This document shows, piece by piece, positions 33,257 to 41,360 of a stretch of DNA of 64,000 nt. Location: positions 839,551 to 903,550 of the forward strand of contig NZ_LMUT01000012.1 of the NCBI RefSeq assembly GCF_009765785.1, in the 5' to 3' direction. The notes under the pieces are model-generated. The model had not been told where the DNA came from. It did not search any database and was given only the letters and a program-made list of their open reading frames with translations. A program made the position numbers and the translations under genes. Each line of letters begins with the position of its first letter. Within the stretch, counting starts at the first letter, position 1. The stretch is from Granulicella sp. L46 (GTDB lineage: Bacteria; Acidobacteriota; Terriglobia; Terriglobales; Acidobacteriaceae).

Positions 33257-34021
33257 TTATCGTGCGTCTGCGAGTCTCGCTCGCAACTTTCTCGTGGCGC
33301 GAAACAGCGTGTTCTTGGCGGTCTCTTCGGTTGTGGAAAGCATCTCGCCAATCGTCCTCAACTTCAGCCCTTGATAATGCTTGAGCTCAAACACCGTGCG
33401 CTCTCGCGGCGTCAGCTCATCCAGGGCTCCCTGGATAGCGCTATTCATCGTCTTGCGCTCCAACTCGCGGGCGGGGTTTGCACTAGCGCGCCCGTCGGTC
33501 AAATTTGCCAGCAGATCAATCTCATCCCCGGTTCCATCCAATGCCGTTGACGGATCCTCTCGTCTGCTCTTTCGCCTGCGCAGCTGATCCAGGCAAAGAT
33601 TCGTTACGATTCGATAGAGCCAGGTGTAGAACGAGCATTCGAATCGAAAATTTGCCAGGTGGCGATAAGCCTTAAGAAACGCCTCCTGATGCACATCCTG
33701 CGCGTCCTGCTCATTGCTCAGCATGTGCAGGGCTAGCCGAAGCACACTGCGGTCATACCGTCGTACAAGGGCGTCGAAGGCTTGCCGATCACCCTTTTGC
33801 GCTGCGCGAATCAGCTCGTCATCTTCAGCGCGTTGTTGCTGCCGTGCATCCATCTGCTCGGCAGTGAGCTTTGTGCGTGTTCCGGGTTGGGCGGCGACAT
33901 TCGGTATCATCACGGTCGATTTTACCGCGCCGATAGCCGCTGTCTCCGTCAAGCCGAGACTAAATGGGCTGGGTCGCCGACGGCTTTCGCCGGCGAGAAC
34001 AATCGCGTCGCTGCTGCTCAT
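33257..34021 (-). CDS. ECF RNA polymerase sigma factor (RpoE-like)
   Basis: The 254-residue protein has region 2 (DELIRAAQKGDRQAFDALVR ... QDAQDVHQEAFLKAYRHL, and the -10-contacting CSFYTWLYRIVTNLCLDQLR) and region 4 (LDELTPRERTVFELKHYQGL, then IGEMLSTTEETAKNTLFRA). The N-terminal ~65 residues are an extension absent from short ECF factors; a start at the internal Met38 is possible. With the downstream anti-sigma and PDZ genes it forms an envelope-stress type regulatory set. No target promoter could be identified by eye. Confidence 0.93.
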   Translation of the reverse strand: MSSSDAIVLAGESRRRPSPFSLGLTETAAIGAVKSTVMIPNVAAQPGTRTKLTAEQMDARQQQRAEDDELIRAAQKGDRQAFDALVRRYDRSVLRLALHMLSNEQDAQDVHQEAFLKAYRHLANFRFECSFYTWLYRIVTNLCLDQLRRRKSRREDPSTALDGTGDEIDLLANLTDGRASANPARELERKTMNSAIQGALDELTPRERTVFELKHYQGLKLRTIGEMLSTTEETAKNTLFRATRKLRARLADAR

Positions 34022-34132
34022 GTTGTTTCTGACTCCGGAGTCAGGGTAACTACACCTCGATAGACGAAACGCCTGCTGTAAACGTAAGCACCTCCGCCGG
34101 AAAGTTTCTCCGCTGGCAGTAAACTTGTCTCG

Positions 34133-34813
34133 ATGGTCCGTTCCCCCGCAAGTCTATTTCCCGACGAAACAACTCCTGGCAGCCCGACTGGTTGGGTCAT
34201 TGCTCACTGTGATGGCGGAGCCCGTGGCAATCCCGGGCCAGCCGGCTATGGCGCTCTGCTTCAAGATGAAGCCGGCGCCATACTGGCGGAGTTATCCGAG
34301 TTTCTCGGCAATCGCACCAACAACTACGCCGAATATTCCGGCCTACTCGGCTGCCTGCAATGGGCGCTCGACCATGGCCACAGCCGCCTGCGCGTGATCT
34401 CAGATTCCGAGCTCATGGTGAAGCAGATCCAGGGCAAATACAAGGTGAATTCGCCCGATTTGCGCCCTCTTTGGGAAGAGGCGCGGCGGCGCATCGCACA
34501 ACTTGATCGCTTCGAAATCAGCCATGCCCTGCGCCACAAAAACAAGGCAGCCGATCAGCTTGCGAACGACGCCATGGACCGCGGTACCAAGCGCCAAAAA
34601 CCCGTCGCCGAGAGTGTTCAAACCCCGCCTCCCAGGATCAATTCCGCCACCACGATCCCATCCGGCAGCAGCCGAAATGAAACTCCCAAAGGCGCCGTTC
34701 CAGATGTTTCCAGCCAATCCATGCTGCGCGGCTTTACCCGCGACGGAAGCATTCACCTGCTCGGGGGCGCTGTTCTGCCCGACGGCATCTTCGTCAAAAT
34801 CATTCCGGAATGA
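34133..34813 (+). CDS. RNase H-like protein with C-terminal extension
   Basis: The 226-residue product is a type 1 RNase H fold protein of the Rv2228c/YpeP-like group. The acidic catalytic set is present: Asp27 in AHCDGGARGNPGPAGYG, Glu67 in NNYAEYSGL, Asp91 in VISDSELMVKQ and Asp141 in NKAADQLAND. It would cleave RNA in RNA-DNA hybrids in the cytoplasm. Residues ~150-226 are a Ser/Thr/Pro-rich linker plus a short strand-rich end (RDGSIHLLGGAVLPDGIFVK) not found in E. coli RNase HI. Divergent from the sigma factor gene. Confidence 0.88.
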   Translation: MVRSPASLFPDETTPGSPTGWVIAHCDGGARGNPGPAGYGALLQDEAGAILAELSEFLGNRTNNYAEYSGLLGCLQWALDHGHSRLRVISDSELMVKQIQGKYKVNSPDLRPLWEEARRRIAQLDRFEISHALRHKNKAADQLANDAMDRGTKRQKPVAESVQTPPPRINSATTIPSGSSRNETPKGAVPDVSSQSMLRGFTRDGSIHLLGGAVLPDGIFVKIIPE

Positions 34814-34902
34814 TTGCCAATCCACCGTTTCGCGGCATCCATTTCGGAAAGCAATACACTGATCGAAGATCCGGGGACCCGAACAACAAATTGAACGCAA
34901 AC

Positions 34903-35757
34903 ATGCCCCACTCCAATGCATCCAAAGCCCTTATGCGTAACGCATCACGATATTCCGTAATTCTTCTCTCTTTTCTGCTGCTGAACATTCATCCTTATCG
35001 TCTTCTCGCGCAGGGCTCCCAGCCCGAGGCCCTTCAGGCATTGCGCGCTGCCGTCCGTGCGGAGATGGAGGCAAATGACACGGACAAAACCATCTGGGCC
35101 TATCACGACCACGACAAGACACCGGATGCGGACGGGACCTATCTCACCATCGAGACTCGTCAGGGCACGCTGCGCCGCTTGATTGCGCTCAACGGTCAGC
35201 CGCTCTCTCCCGGCGCAGCCGCTGCTGAAAACCAGCGAATCGAAGACTATGTTCATGACCCTGCCGCACAGGCGAAGGCGCGCAAGAACAGCGCGCACGA
35301 CGGCGCACAGGCTACCGAGTTGCTGAAGATGCTTCCCGACGCGTTCCTCTGGTCGACCGTAAGCGAAACTCCCGAACTCATTACGCTGAGTTTTCGGCCA
35401 AATCCTTCCTTTTCTCCACCGGACATGCAGTCTCGGGTCATGGGAGCCATGGTGGGAGAGATGGTCATCGCGCGCAATGGAAATCGAATTCGGACTCTGC
35501 GCGGCCAACTAAGTTACAACGTGCTCCTGGGCTTTGGCCTGCTCGCGAAAATGTTCAAGGGAGGGACCTTCGACGTCGAACGCCGGTTGGTGGGAGCGGA
35601 TCACTGGCAAATCACCGAAACTCATGTGCACATCGGAGGCCATGCCCTCTTGTTCCACAGCATTGGCCAGCAAGAGGATGAGGTGAAAACAGACTGGAAA
35701 CCATCGGTTGACGATACGCTGGACGAGGCGGCACGGACGCTAAACGCTCAGCACTAG
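34903..35757 (+). CDS. Secreted hypothetical protein
   Basis: The product (284 residues from ATG 34903, 274 from ATG 34933) has a signal peptide, VILLSFLLLNIHPYRLLAQG, and a mature domain with IWAYHDHDKTPDADGTYLTI, an amphipathic middle (LLKMLPDAFLW) and an ending WQITETHVHIGGHALLF. This arrangement resembles lipoprotein-localisation-like (LolA-type) sheets seen in many Acidobacteria proteins of unknown role, but no firm family is claimed. The gene follows the RNase H gene and precedes the TolC-type gene on the same strand with gaps under 100 bases. Neither start has a clear Shine-Dalgarno. Confidence 0.65.
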   Translation: MPHSNASKALMRNASRYSVILLSFLLLNIHPYRLLAQGSQPEALQALRAAVRAEMEANDTDKTIWAYHDHDKTPDADGTYLTIETRQGTLRRLIALNGQPLSPGAAAAENQRIEDYVHDPAAQAKARKNSAHDGAQATELLKMLPDAFLWSTVSETPELITLSFRPNPSFSPPDMQSRVMGAMVGEMVIARNGNRIRTLRGQLSYNVLLGFGLLAKMFKGGTFDVERRLVGADHWQITETHVHIGGHALLFHSIGQQEDEVKTDWKPSVDDTLDEAARTLNAQH

Positions 35758-35812
35758 ATTCTGCAGCAAGGATTTCGCATCTCCACCCCGTACATGGCAA
35801 TCTAAGAATGCA

Positions 35813-37360
35813 GTGACAACCATCTTTTCCAACCTAAAGTCTCTCGACCGTGCAGCATGCATCGTGCTTGCCGCGGCTGGCGCACTGACTACGTTATCTG
35901 CCTGCGCGCAGACACAGGAAGCCCTCCCCACCGATCCCGGCGCCATCGTTGCCGCTCAAAACGAAGCACTTAGCAGGCCGACCGGTTCGGGATTTGTCTT
36001 CAAGGCGCAGGGCAGCTTCACCGGGCCAGGTGGTCTGGCGGTCGATCGCGCCAACGATGCTGCCCTGCCCCTCTCGCTTGACGACGCCATGTCCATTGGC
36101 CTGGCTCGCAATGTACGGCTCAAGTACGATCGCGCCAATATGCGGGCCGTCAAAGGCGACACGCTCGGGGTGTTAAATGCGCTCATTCCAAATCTGAGCG
36201 TCAACGCCGAGAGCAGTGCTCAGCAGCTCAATCTCGCTGCCCTGGGCTTCAAGCCTTCGTTATTCGCCAGCTTGCCTCCGGGGCTTCTGCCGCCGGGGTA
36301 TGTCTTCAATGAGATCGTGAAAGTTCAGACGACCCAGGCTTCGGTCAACGCCAGCCAGGTCCTCTTCAATTTGCCCGATTATGAGCTATATCGTGGAACG
36401 ACTAATGAAACGCGAGTTGTTGATCTGCAAAGGCTTACGGATGACGGTGATCTCGTTCTAACCATCGGGACGAGCTATCTCCAAGTGCTCGCTGATCAGG
36501 CAAATGTGGCGAATACTGAGGCGCAGCAACGCTCCGCCAACACGCTGTTCGATCAGGCCACACAGAAACACCAGGCGGGCGTCGGCACAAACCTCGACGC
36601 GCTGCGCGGACAGGTGGAATATCAGCAGCGCGAGCAGGATGTCGTGGCAGCCCAGTCGCAGCTTGAGAAAGATACGATTCAGTTGACGCGGATTCTTGGA
36701 TTGCCGGCGGGGCAAAAGCTGGAACTCACCGACGCTGCGCCGTTTGCGGAACTCGCTGCAATGGATCTGGATGCGGCGAAGATTACCGCTTACAAACACC
36801 GCAAGGATTACCTCAGCGTGCTGGAGCAAATCGCCCTTACGCAGCGCGAACTGAAGGCGGTTAAGTATCAACGTTTGCCTACACTTGCATTCAACGGATT
36901 CTATGGAGTCATTGGACTGACAACTTCCGATTCGTATCACGGAATCTTCACGGCAGAGGGGTCCTTGAGCGTGCCTATCTTCCGAGAGGCGGCGCAGCGG
37001 GGGGAGCAGGACGTGGTGGATGCGCAGTTGACTGCTTTGCATCAGCGGGAGGCGGATTTGCGGGTTACGATTGACGCGCAGATCCGTACGTCGATGCTGG
37101 ATGTGAACGCAGCAAAGGAGTTAGTCCGGGTTGCGCAGAGCAATGTGGAGCTGGCGCAGCAGGAATTGGCGGATGAGCGGGATCGTTTTGCGGCGGGGGT
37201 GGATGACAACCTGCCGTTGGTGGATGCGCAGGGGTCGGTGGCTAGCGCACAGGCGCAGCTGGTTAACTCCTTGTATCAGTACAACGTAGCGAAGCTGCAG
37301 CTGGCTCGGAATACGGGTGTGGTGGAGACCCGGTACCGCGCATACCTCGGCAAACCGTGA
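35813..37360 (+). CDS. TolC family outer-membrane channel protein
   Basis: The 515-residue product has a signal sequence (CIVLAAAGALTTLSACAQT, with a possible lipobox LSAC), then the two-repeat TolC layout of long amphipathic helices and short strands: ALPLSLDDAMSIGLARNVRL, RANMRAVKGDTLGVLNALIP, a second repeat from ~330. Outer-membrane efflux channels of this type join a periplasmic adaptor and inner pump; no partner is adjacent. The start is GTG at 35813. Compositionally this gene lies in the zone where the + strand turns from C-rich to G-rich. Confidence 0.88.
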   Translation: MTTIFSNLKSLDRAACIVLAAAGALTTLSACAQTQEALPTDPGAIVAAQNEALSRPTGSGFVFKAQGSFTGPGGLAVDRANDAALPLSLDDAMSIGLARNVRLKYDRANMRAVKGDTLGVLNALIPNLSVNAESSAQQLNLAALGFKPSLFASLPPGLLPPGYVFNEIVKVQTTQASVNASQVLFNLPDYELYRGTTNETRVVDLQRLTDDGDLVLTIGTSYLQVLADQANVANTEAQQRSANTLFDQATQKHQAGVGTNLDALRGQVEYQQREQDVVAAQSQLEKDTIQLTRILGLPAGQKLELTDAAPFAELAAMDLDAAKITAYKHRKDYLSVLEQIALTQRELKAVKYQRLPTLAFNGFYGVIGLTTSDSYHGIFTAEGSLSVPIFREAAQRGEQDVVDAQLTALHQREADLRVTIDAQIRTSMLDVNAAKELVRVAQSNVELAQQELADERDRFAAGVDDNLPLVDAQGSVASAQAQLVNSLYQYNVAKLQLARNTGVVETRYRAYLGKP

Positions 37361-37375
37361 ATTTCGCGTAGGACT

Positions 37376-37424
37376 TAGCCCTGTTTCGGGTTACGCAGCG
37401 ACTGCTTTAGCCCGGTTTCGGGAC
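37376..37424 (-). repeat. 49-bp element, copy B
   Basis: Inverted partner of 31101-31149, 43 of 49 positions identical when reverse-complemented. It starts 16 bases after the TolC-type gene stop and ends 25 bases before the next start, so it could also act as an RNA structure between the two genes: its CCGAAAC and GTTTCGG words can pair. Confidence 0.85.
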
Positions 37425-37448
37425 GCGCAGGTGCGGCTAGGATGGGGT

Positions 37449-38135
37449 GTGGAGAAGAAGCGCATTCTGCTGAGCTGGTCGGGAGGCAAGGACAGCGCCT
37501 GGGCGCTGCACCTGCTGCGGGATCATCCCGAGTATGAGGTGGTGGGTCTGCTGACGACCGTCAACCAGCACTTCGGTCGTGTGGCCATGCATGGGTTTCG
37601 GGAAGAGCTACTGGACCTGCAGGGGAAGGCGGCGGGGCTGCCTCTGTGGAAGGTGCCGCTACCGTGGCCGTGCTCCAACGAGATCTACGAGGGCCTCATG
37701 GCCGAGGTGTGCCAGCGGGCGGTGGCCGAGGGGCTGCATGGGATTGCGTTCGGTGATTTGTTTCTCGAGGACATACGAACGTACCGGGTGGAGAAGATGG
37801 CGGCTACAGGGCTGGAGCCAATCTTTCCCTGCTGGTTGATTCCGACTGACGAGCTGGCGCACTCGATGATTGCCGCGGGAATACGGGCGCACCTGGTGTG
37901 CGTTGATCCGCGCAAGATGGACAGGAAGTTTGCGGGTCGGGTGTTCGACGCCGAACTATTGGCTGAGCTGCCGGAGACGGTTGACCCTTGTGGGGAGCGT
38001 GGCGAGTTTCATACGTTCGTGAGCGGCGGGCCGATGTTCTCCGGTAGCATTGACGTGTCGCCCGGCGAGGTGGTCGAGCGCGACAGTTTTATCTATGCGG
38101 ATCTCAACCCCATCACCAGCACGACACATTCTTAG
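37449..38135 (+). CDS. DUF71 / diphthine-ammonia ligase-like ATP-binding enzyme
   Basis: The 228-residue product has the PP-loop SGGKDSAWAL at its N-terminus that binds ATP in the ATP-pyrophosphatase (adenine nucleotide alpha hydrolase) fold, and the DUF71 motif CGERGEFHTFV near the C-terminus. Eukaryotic and archaeal relatives amidate diphthine on EF-2, a modification bacteria lack, so the bacterial role is unknown. The start is GTG 37449 with AGGA upstream; the frame extends back to 37317 through the repeat and is rejected there. The downstream gene starts inside it (41-base overlap). Confidence 0.87.
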   Translation: MEKKRILLSWSGGKDSAWALHLLRDHPEYEVVGLLTTVNQHFGRVAMHGFREELLDLQGKAAGLPLWKVPLPWPCSNEIYEGLMAEVCQRAVAEGLHGIAFGDLFLEDIRTYRVEKMAATGLEPIFPCWLIPTDELAHSMIAAGIRAHLVCVDPRKMDRKFAGRVFDAELLAELPETVDPCGERGEFHTFVSGGPMFSGSIDVSPGEVVERDSFIYADLNPITSTTHS

Positions 38136-39723
38136 GGCTGCTTTGATTTGCCTCGGCGTGGGCATTGGGTGCCTGCCTGCGGTCTCTCGCGCGCAGGTGC
38201 TGGCGCAGAAGAACTGGGCGGGGTCGGGTGTGTCGGTTGAGCTGTGGTGGAAGCGGGCGGTGTTCTACCGGATCGATCCAACGAAATTTCAGGACTCGAC
38301 GGGTAGTGGCAAGGGCGACCTGGCGGGGATTGCTGAGCGACTGGACTACCTGCAAGCGCTGGGCGTGGATGCGGTGATCGTAGAGACAGCGCCTGCAGGC
38401 GGCAAGGCGACGCTGCTGCCGACGGCCGAGGTGAGCATGGCGTTCGATGCGCTGGTGCGCGAGGCCGTGGGGCGGCATGTGCGGGTGCTGGTGGACCTGG
38501 GAGCTCCAACGTCGCAGCAGGCGGACGCGCAGTATGTGCAGATGGCGCGGGCGTGGCTGAACCAGGGAGCCGCGGGAATTTTTGTTCCAACGCCGGTGCT
38601 GGAAAAGATCGATGGCGGAACGCACATTGCGCTGTTGCTGCAACAACTGCGCGCGCTGACCAACAGCTTTCCCGGAGAGCGAGTGTTGGTGGCCGACGGT
38701 GCGGCGCAACCGCAGGACGCGATGCTGCAGAATGGGCTGGCGAAGTATGCGCAACTGACGGCGAGTGCGCCGCTGGGGGCTGCGGGGACGGGCGGAGCTG
38801 TGCCGACGGTGGGGGTGCTGCGTCAAGAGTGGATGGCCGCTCTTGGCAATACTTCAGAGAACGCGGAGCCTGCGGCGGCAGCATCGGCTTCCGAATCTGC
38901 TGCGGCGGCGAACCCTGCGCGGGGACGGCATTCGCAACGGCACGAGACCATGTCGCGGTCGCAGATGGCGAACAATCCGATGCTGGTGGCAGTGCGGGCG
39001 CCGGCTATTGCGGACCCTGCGCGGCGGCAGGCGATGGAACGGGCGCTGGCGGTGATGCTGCTGGCGTCGCGGTCGGCAGTGCTGCTGGACTATGGGCAGG
39101 AGCTGGGGTTGGAGATGGCGGGGATAAACCGGCCGCTGATGCAGTGGACGCCTACGAATGTGACGCGAAAGCCTGCGTCGCCGACGGACGCGCAAGCTGC
39201 GGCGGCCGGTGCCGGATATAAGTCCTTCCAGCCATATATACGACCGCTGCCAAAGAACCTTTTTCCGGCACCTGTGATGCCGGTCGTCGAGGAGGCGGAT
39301 CTGCCGACTCCGGAGAAAATCGCAGTCATGCCGGGATTTACAGCGGGGGAGGTTGATGCCGCGATGGTGGCTCCGAACGGTGCGTCCGCAAGTGTGGTGA
39401 CGGAGACGTATGAGCCGCTGTCGCTACTGAATTTGTATAAGCAACTGATCCGCCTGCATCACGACAATGCGACCGTGCGGAGTGGAGCGCAGACGGTGTT
39501 GAATCGCGATGACGTGGGCGCACTCGTGTGGGTGCGGCACGCGCCGGCCAACTCGCGCACCTCGACGACGGTGGTGGCGGCCTGTAATTTGTCGGACAGG
39601 CCGGTGGTGTTGACGGATCTTGGGGGAGTGGCGCTGAACTCGATGCGGTCGCTGCTGCAGCCGGCGCCGGGGTATTTGATGAAGGTGGAGCCGGGGTCCG
39701 TGGTGGTGGGGGAGACGCGTTAA
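38095..39723 (+). CDS. Secreted GH13-like (alpha-amylase fold) protein lacking catalytic residues
   Basis: The 542-residue product has a signal peptide (ALICLGVGIGCLPAVSRAQ) and the start of a GH13 barrel: WWKRAVFYRIDPTKFQDSTG followed by GKGDLAGIAERLDYLQALGV. Later parts also align (HVRVLVDLG for region I, LLDYGQELG near region IV, LNLYKQLIRLHHDN at the barrel end). But the catalytic groups are gone: region I lacks the N-H pair, the nucleophile segment reads GAAGIFVPTP with no R-x-D, the acid/base segment reads VLVADG, and no N-H-D of region IV is visible. A long Ala/Ser-rich insertion occurs at ~270-300. It is probably a non-catalytic glycan-binding or decayed protein. Confidence 0.8.
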   Translation: MRISTPSPARHILRAALICLGVGIGCLPAVSRAQVLAQKNWAGSGVSVELWWKRAVFYRIDPTKFQDSTGSGKGDLAGIAERLDYLQALGVDAVIVETAPAGGKATLLPTAEVSMAFDALVREAVGRHVRVLVDLGAPTSQQADAQYVQMARAWLNQGAAGIFVPTPVLEKIDGGTHIALLLQQLRALTNSFPGERVLVADGAAQPQDAMLQNGLAKYAQLTASAPLGAAGTGGAVPTVGVLRQEWMAALGNTSENAEPAAAASASESAAAANPARGRHSQRHETMSRSQMANNPMLVAVRAPAIADPARRQAMERALAVMLLASRSAVLLDYGQELGLEMAGINRPLMQWTPTNVTRKPASPTDAQAAAAGAGYKSFQPYIRPLPKNLFPAPVMPVVEEADLPTPEKIAVMPGFTAGEVDAAMVAPNGASASVVTETYEPLSLLNLYKQLIRLHHDNATVRSGAQTVLNRDDVGALVWVRHAPANSRTSTTVVAACNLSDRPVVLTDLGGVALNSMRSLLQPAPGYLMKVEPGSVVVGETR

Positions 39724-39765
39724 GTTGTCAGTTCTCAGTTGTCAGTTCTCAGTTTTAGGTTCTAG
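39724..39765. repeat. TTGTCAGTTCTCAG repeats
   Basis: Two to three head-to-tail copies of TTGTCAGTTCTCAG follow the amylase-like gene stop directly. They are the same word, opposite orientation, as the ACTGAGAACTGACA repeats at 5504. Confidence 0.8.
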
Positions 39766-39897
39766 TTCTTGCTTCTGGAGGTGTGAATCGGAGCGGAAAG
39801 CTGCTCGAGAACCTGCCTTGGACGTCATAACGCACACGGGACGACTTCGCCGGAGGTCCTTCTGCTGCTACCCTGAAGTTACTGCGCAACCCGGCGT

Positions 39898-39987
39898 GGA
39901 GGGATGTGTGAGTGGTTGAAACAGGCGGTCTTGAAAACCGCTTAGCCCTAACGGGCTACGGGGGTTCGAATCCCTCTCCCTCCGCCA
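39898..39987 (+). tRNA. tRNA-Ser (anticodon TGA)
   Basis: The acceptor stem GGAGGGA pairs fully with TCCCTCC (39977-39983), followed by discriminator G and an encoded CCA. The anticodon arm GCGGT-CTTGAAA-ACCGC carries TGA. A long variable arm (AGCCC-TAACG-GGGCT like) identifies it as a class II serine tRNA, and the T arm has GGTTCGAATCC. It marks the left end of the lower-GC island. Confidence 0.95.
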
Positions 39988-40116
39988 TTCAGTTTTAAGA
40001 TGTGGACTCAGTGCCGGCCATAGTGAGATAAAGTGCAGAATACGCGCGCATACGTGCAAATTCGAGCCAAGAATGTGTGGTAGAGAAGCATCAGGAGCTT
40101 CTGGGCTTCGGCATTG

Positions 40117-40153
40117 GGCCTGAATTCTCCAAATATCGGAGAATTCGGGCTTT
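40117..40153. terminator. Strong stem-loop downstream of tRNA-Ser
   Basis: GGCCTGAATTCTCC (40117-40130) pairs with GGAGAATTCGGGCT (40138-40151) through a 7-base loop AAATATC; the inner 9 pairs are perfect and the outer part has two G-T pairs. TTTAAC follows. It fits a transcription terminator about 130 bases after the tRNA, or a hairpin at an island boundary. Confidence 0.55.
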
Positions 40154-40275
40154 AACAAATCGACCGGAGAAATTTGTTCCTCCACCTCACATCTCAGAGA
40201 GTCGAGCGACTCAACCCTTAGAAATTTGGCTAACGTGGTATTGACAGCTTGTCGGCGGAAGCGACCAGACTGTTT

Positions 40276-40313
40276 AGAAGCGGCGGTTCGATTCCGACTC
40301 TCGCCACCGCCAA
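40276..40313 (+). other. tRNA 3'-end-like remnant
   Basis: The stretch GGCGGTTCGATTCC is a T-arm-like sequence and is followed by GACTCTCGCCACCGCCA, which ends like an encoded CCA terminus. No matching 5' acceptor strand or anticodon arm is visible upstream, so it is not a full tRNA. It lies 290 bases after tRNA-Ser, where a displaced tRNA end left by an integrated element might be expected. A 14-base palindrome GAGTCGAGCGACTC lies at 40199-40212. The rest of 39988-40692 holds no convincing gene. Confidence 0.35.
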
Positions 40314-40692
40314 ACCTTTAGAAACAGTAACTTATGGCTCTATTTTACCGGCATTGCTACAGGAAATCTAAGTTCATAATCGTGACACTCCAGTTCGGAC
40401 GGGTAATGGCTCCTCAAGAAGAGGCTAACGCGATCGCCCGTGCATCTTTATATTTGAATCCGTCTAGTGGACAGATCTTCCCCCACCTCAAAGCAGTTAT
40501 CCAGCCGAACGGCCGTGAGCGCCCCGGTTGAGCAGTTGCTTTGGCTGATGTCTCCTGTCGACGCTGAACCACCTTAACTAGGATTCCCGCAAGCGAGATT
40601 GCCACCGGAAATGCTATTCCAAACCGACCAGCTTTGAAAGGTGCTTTTTGCCGTCTTGTTCCTCTTGAAATCAGTCGCGGTGGCGAAGATAG

Positions 40693-40956
40693 CTATTGCA
40701 GGAGGGTGCCGTCGTGGCCGTTGACTTTGGGGTCTTCGGGGGGATGACCGTCGGGCTGGCTACCTTGTCGTCGGTGTCGAGGTCGAGGAGCTTGACGCCG
40801 GAGGTGCTGCGGCCGGCGGCGCGGACGCGCTTGGTGTCGATGCGGATGATCTTGCCGAATTGGCTGATGACCATCATCTCGGTAGTGTCGTCGACGAGGT
40901 TGATGCTAGTGACCTTGCCGATTTTGGAAGGAGGTCTTCATGTCGATGACGCCCTT
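40693..40956 (-). pseudogene. gyrA: Decayed 3' end of DNA gyrase subunit A gene
   Basis: On the minus strand from 40956 the frame reads KGVIDMKTS, then after a frameshift KIGKVTSINLVDDTTEMMVI, SQFGKIIRIDTKRVRAAGRS and TSGVKLLDLDTDDKVASPTV, the well-known GyrA C-terminal sequence. After a second frameshift in a run of C residues (about 40736-40743) the original end EDPKVNGHDGTLLQ and its TAG (40693-40695) can be read. So it is the last ~88 codons of gyrA with at least two frameshifts and no 5' part in the window. It is a fragment, not a functional gene; open frames on the + strand here are its shadow. Confidence 0.88.
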
Positions 40957-41360
40957 GCCTAAAGAGGCAATTGCAATTGGAACAATCCTCAAAGAGTAAC
41001 CATTCACTGCGTTGTCTAAGCAAAGGCTCTCCATCTTGTCGGCACGCTCCACCTGCCAGAGCCGTCGCGGCGATGCGCGACGCCGTCCAGTTTATTCAAA
41101 GCTCCGATCCGAGCCAACAAATTATGTTTTCCTATCGAGCTACGGAATCCGAAGGGCTAGATCCTCTGTTGAGCAAAACGGCCCATTATGTGAGCGCGGG
41201 ACCCGTTCGGGGGCAGCTAGAAAAAGAATAGGAACTTGATTTTCACAGGAAAATGCGCACGGAGTGATCCTCAACTCCAAATCTCGTGGCACAATTAATT
41301 TCACAATCTACGTGTCACCAGCATTGCCTCGCCCCCCTGAACTTGGCACTCAAGGGGGGC
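40957..41360. other. 404-base gap, no supported gene
   Basis: Between the gyrA fragment and the methyltransferase start there is no convincing coding region. An open frame at 40971-41231 ends RATESEGLDPLLSKTAHYVS but matches nothing I know, lacks a Shine-Dalgarno sequence, and is treated as chance. The methyltransferase promoter should lie in the right part. Confidence 0.5.

Noticed and set aside
37449-38135. Functional diphthamide synthesis gene
   Set aside because: Bacteria lack diphthamide; the DUF71 family assignment is kept but the eukaryotic role is not transferred.
38095-39723. Active alpha-amylase
   Set aside because: None of the GH13 catalytic residues can be found although the fold signature is clear.
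33000-40000. A replication origin defined by DnaA boxes
   Set aside because: The skew turn is clear, but I saw no cluster of TTATCCACA-like boxes, no AT-rich unwinding region and no dnaA, dnaN, recF or gyrB gene; only the skew is reported.
40696-40962. 88-codon + strand frame
   Set aside because: It is the complement of the gyrA fragment, whose protein sequence is clearly recognisable on the other strand.
40971-41231. 86-codon + strand frame
   Set aside because: No ribosome binding site, no recognisable family and unusual composition; likely chance.
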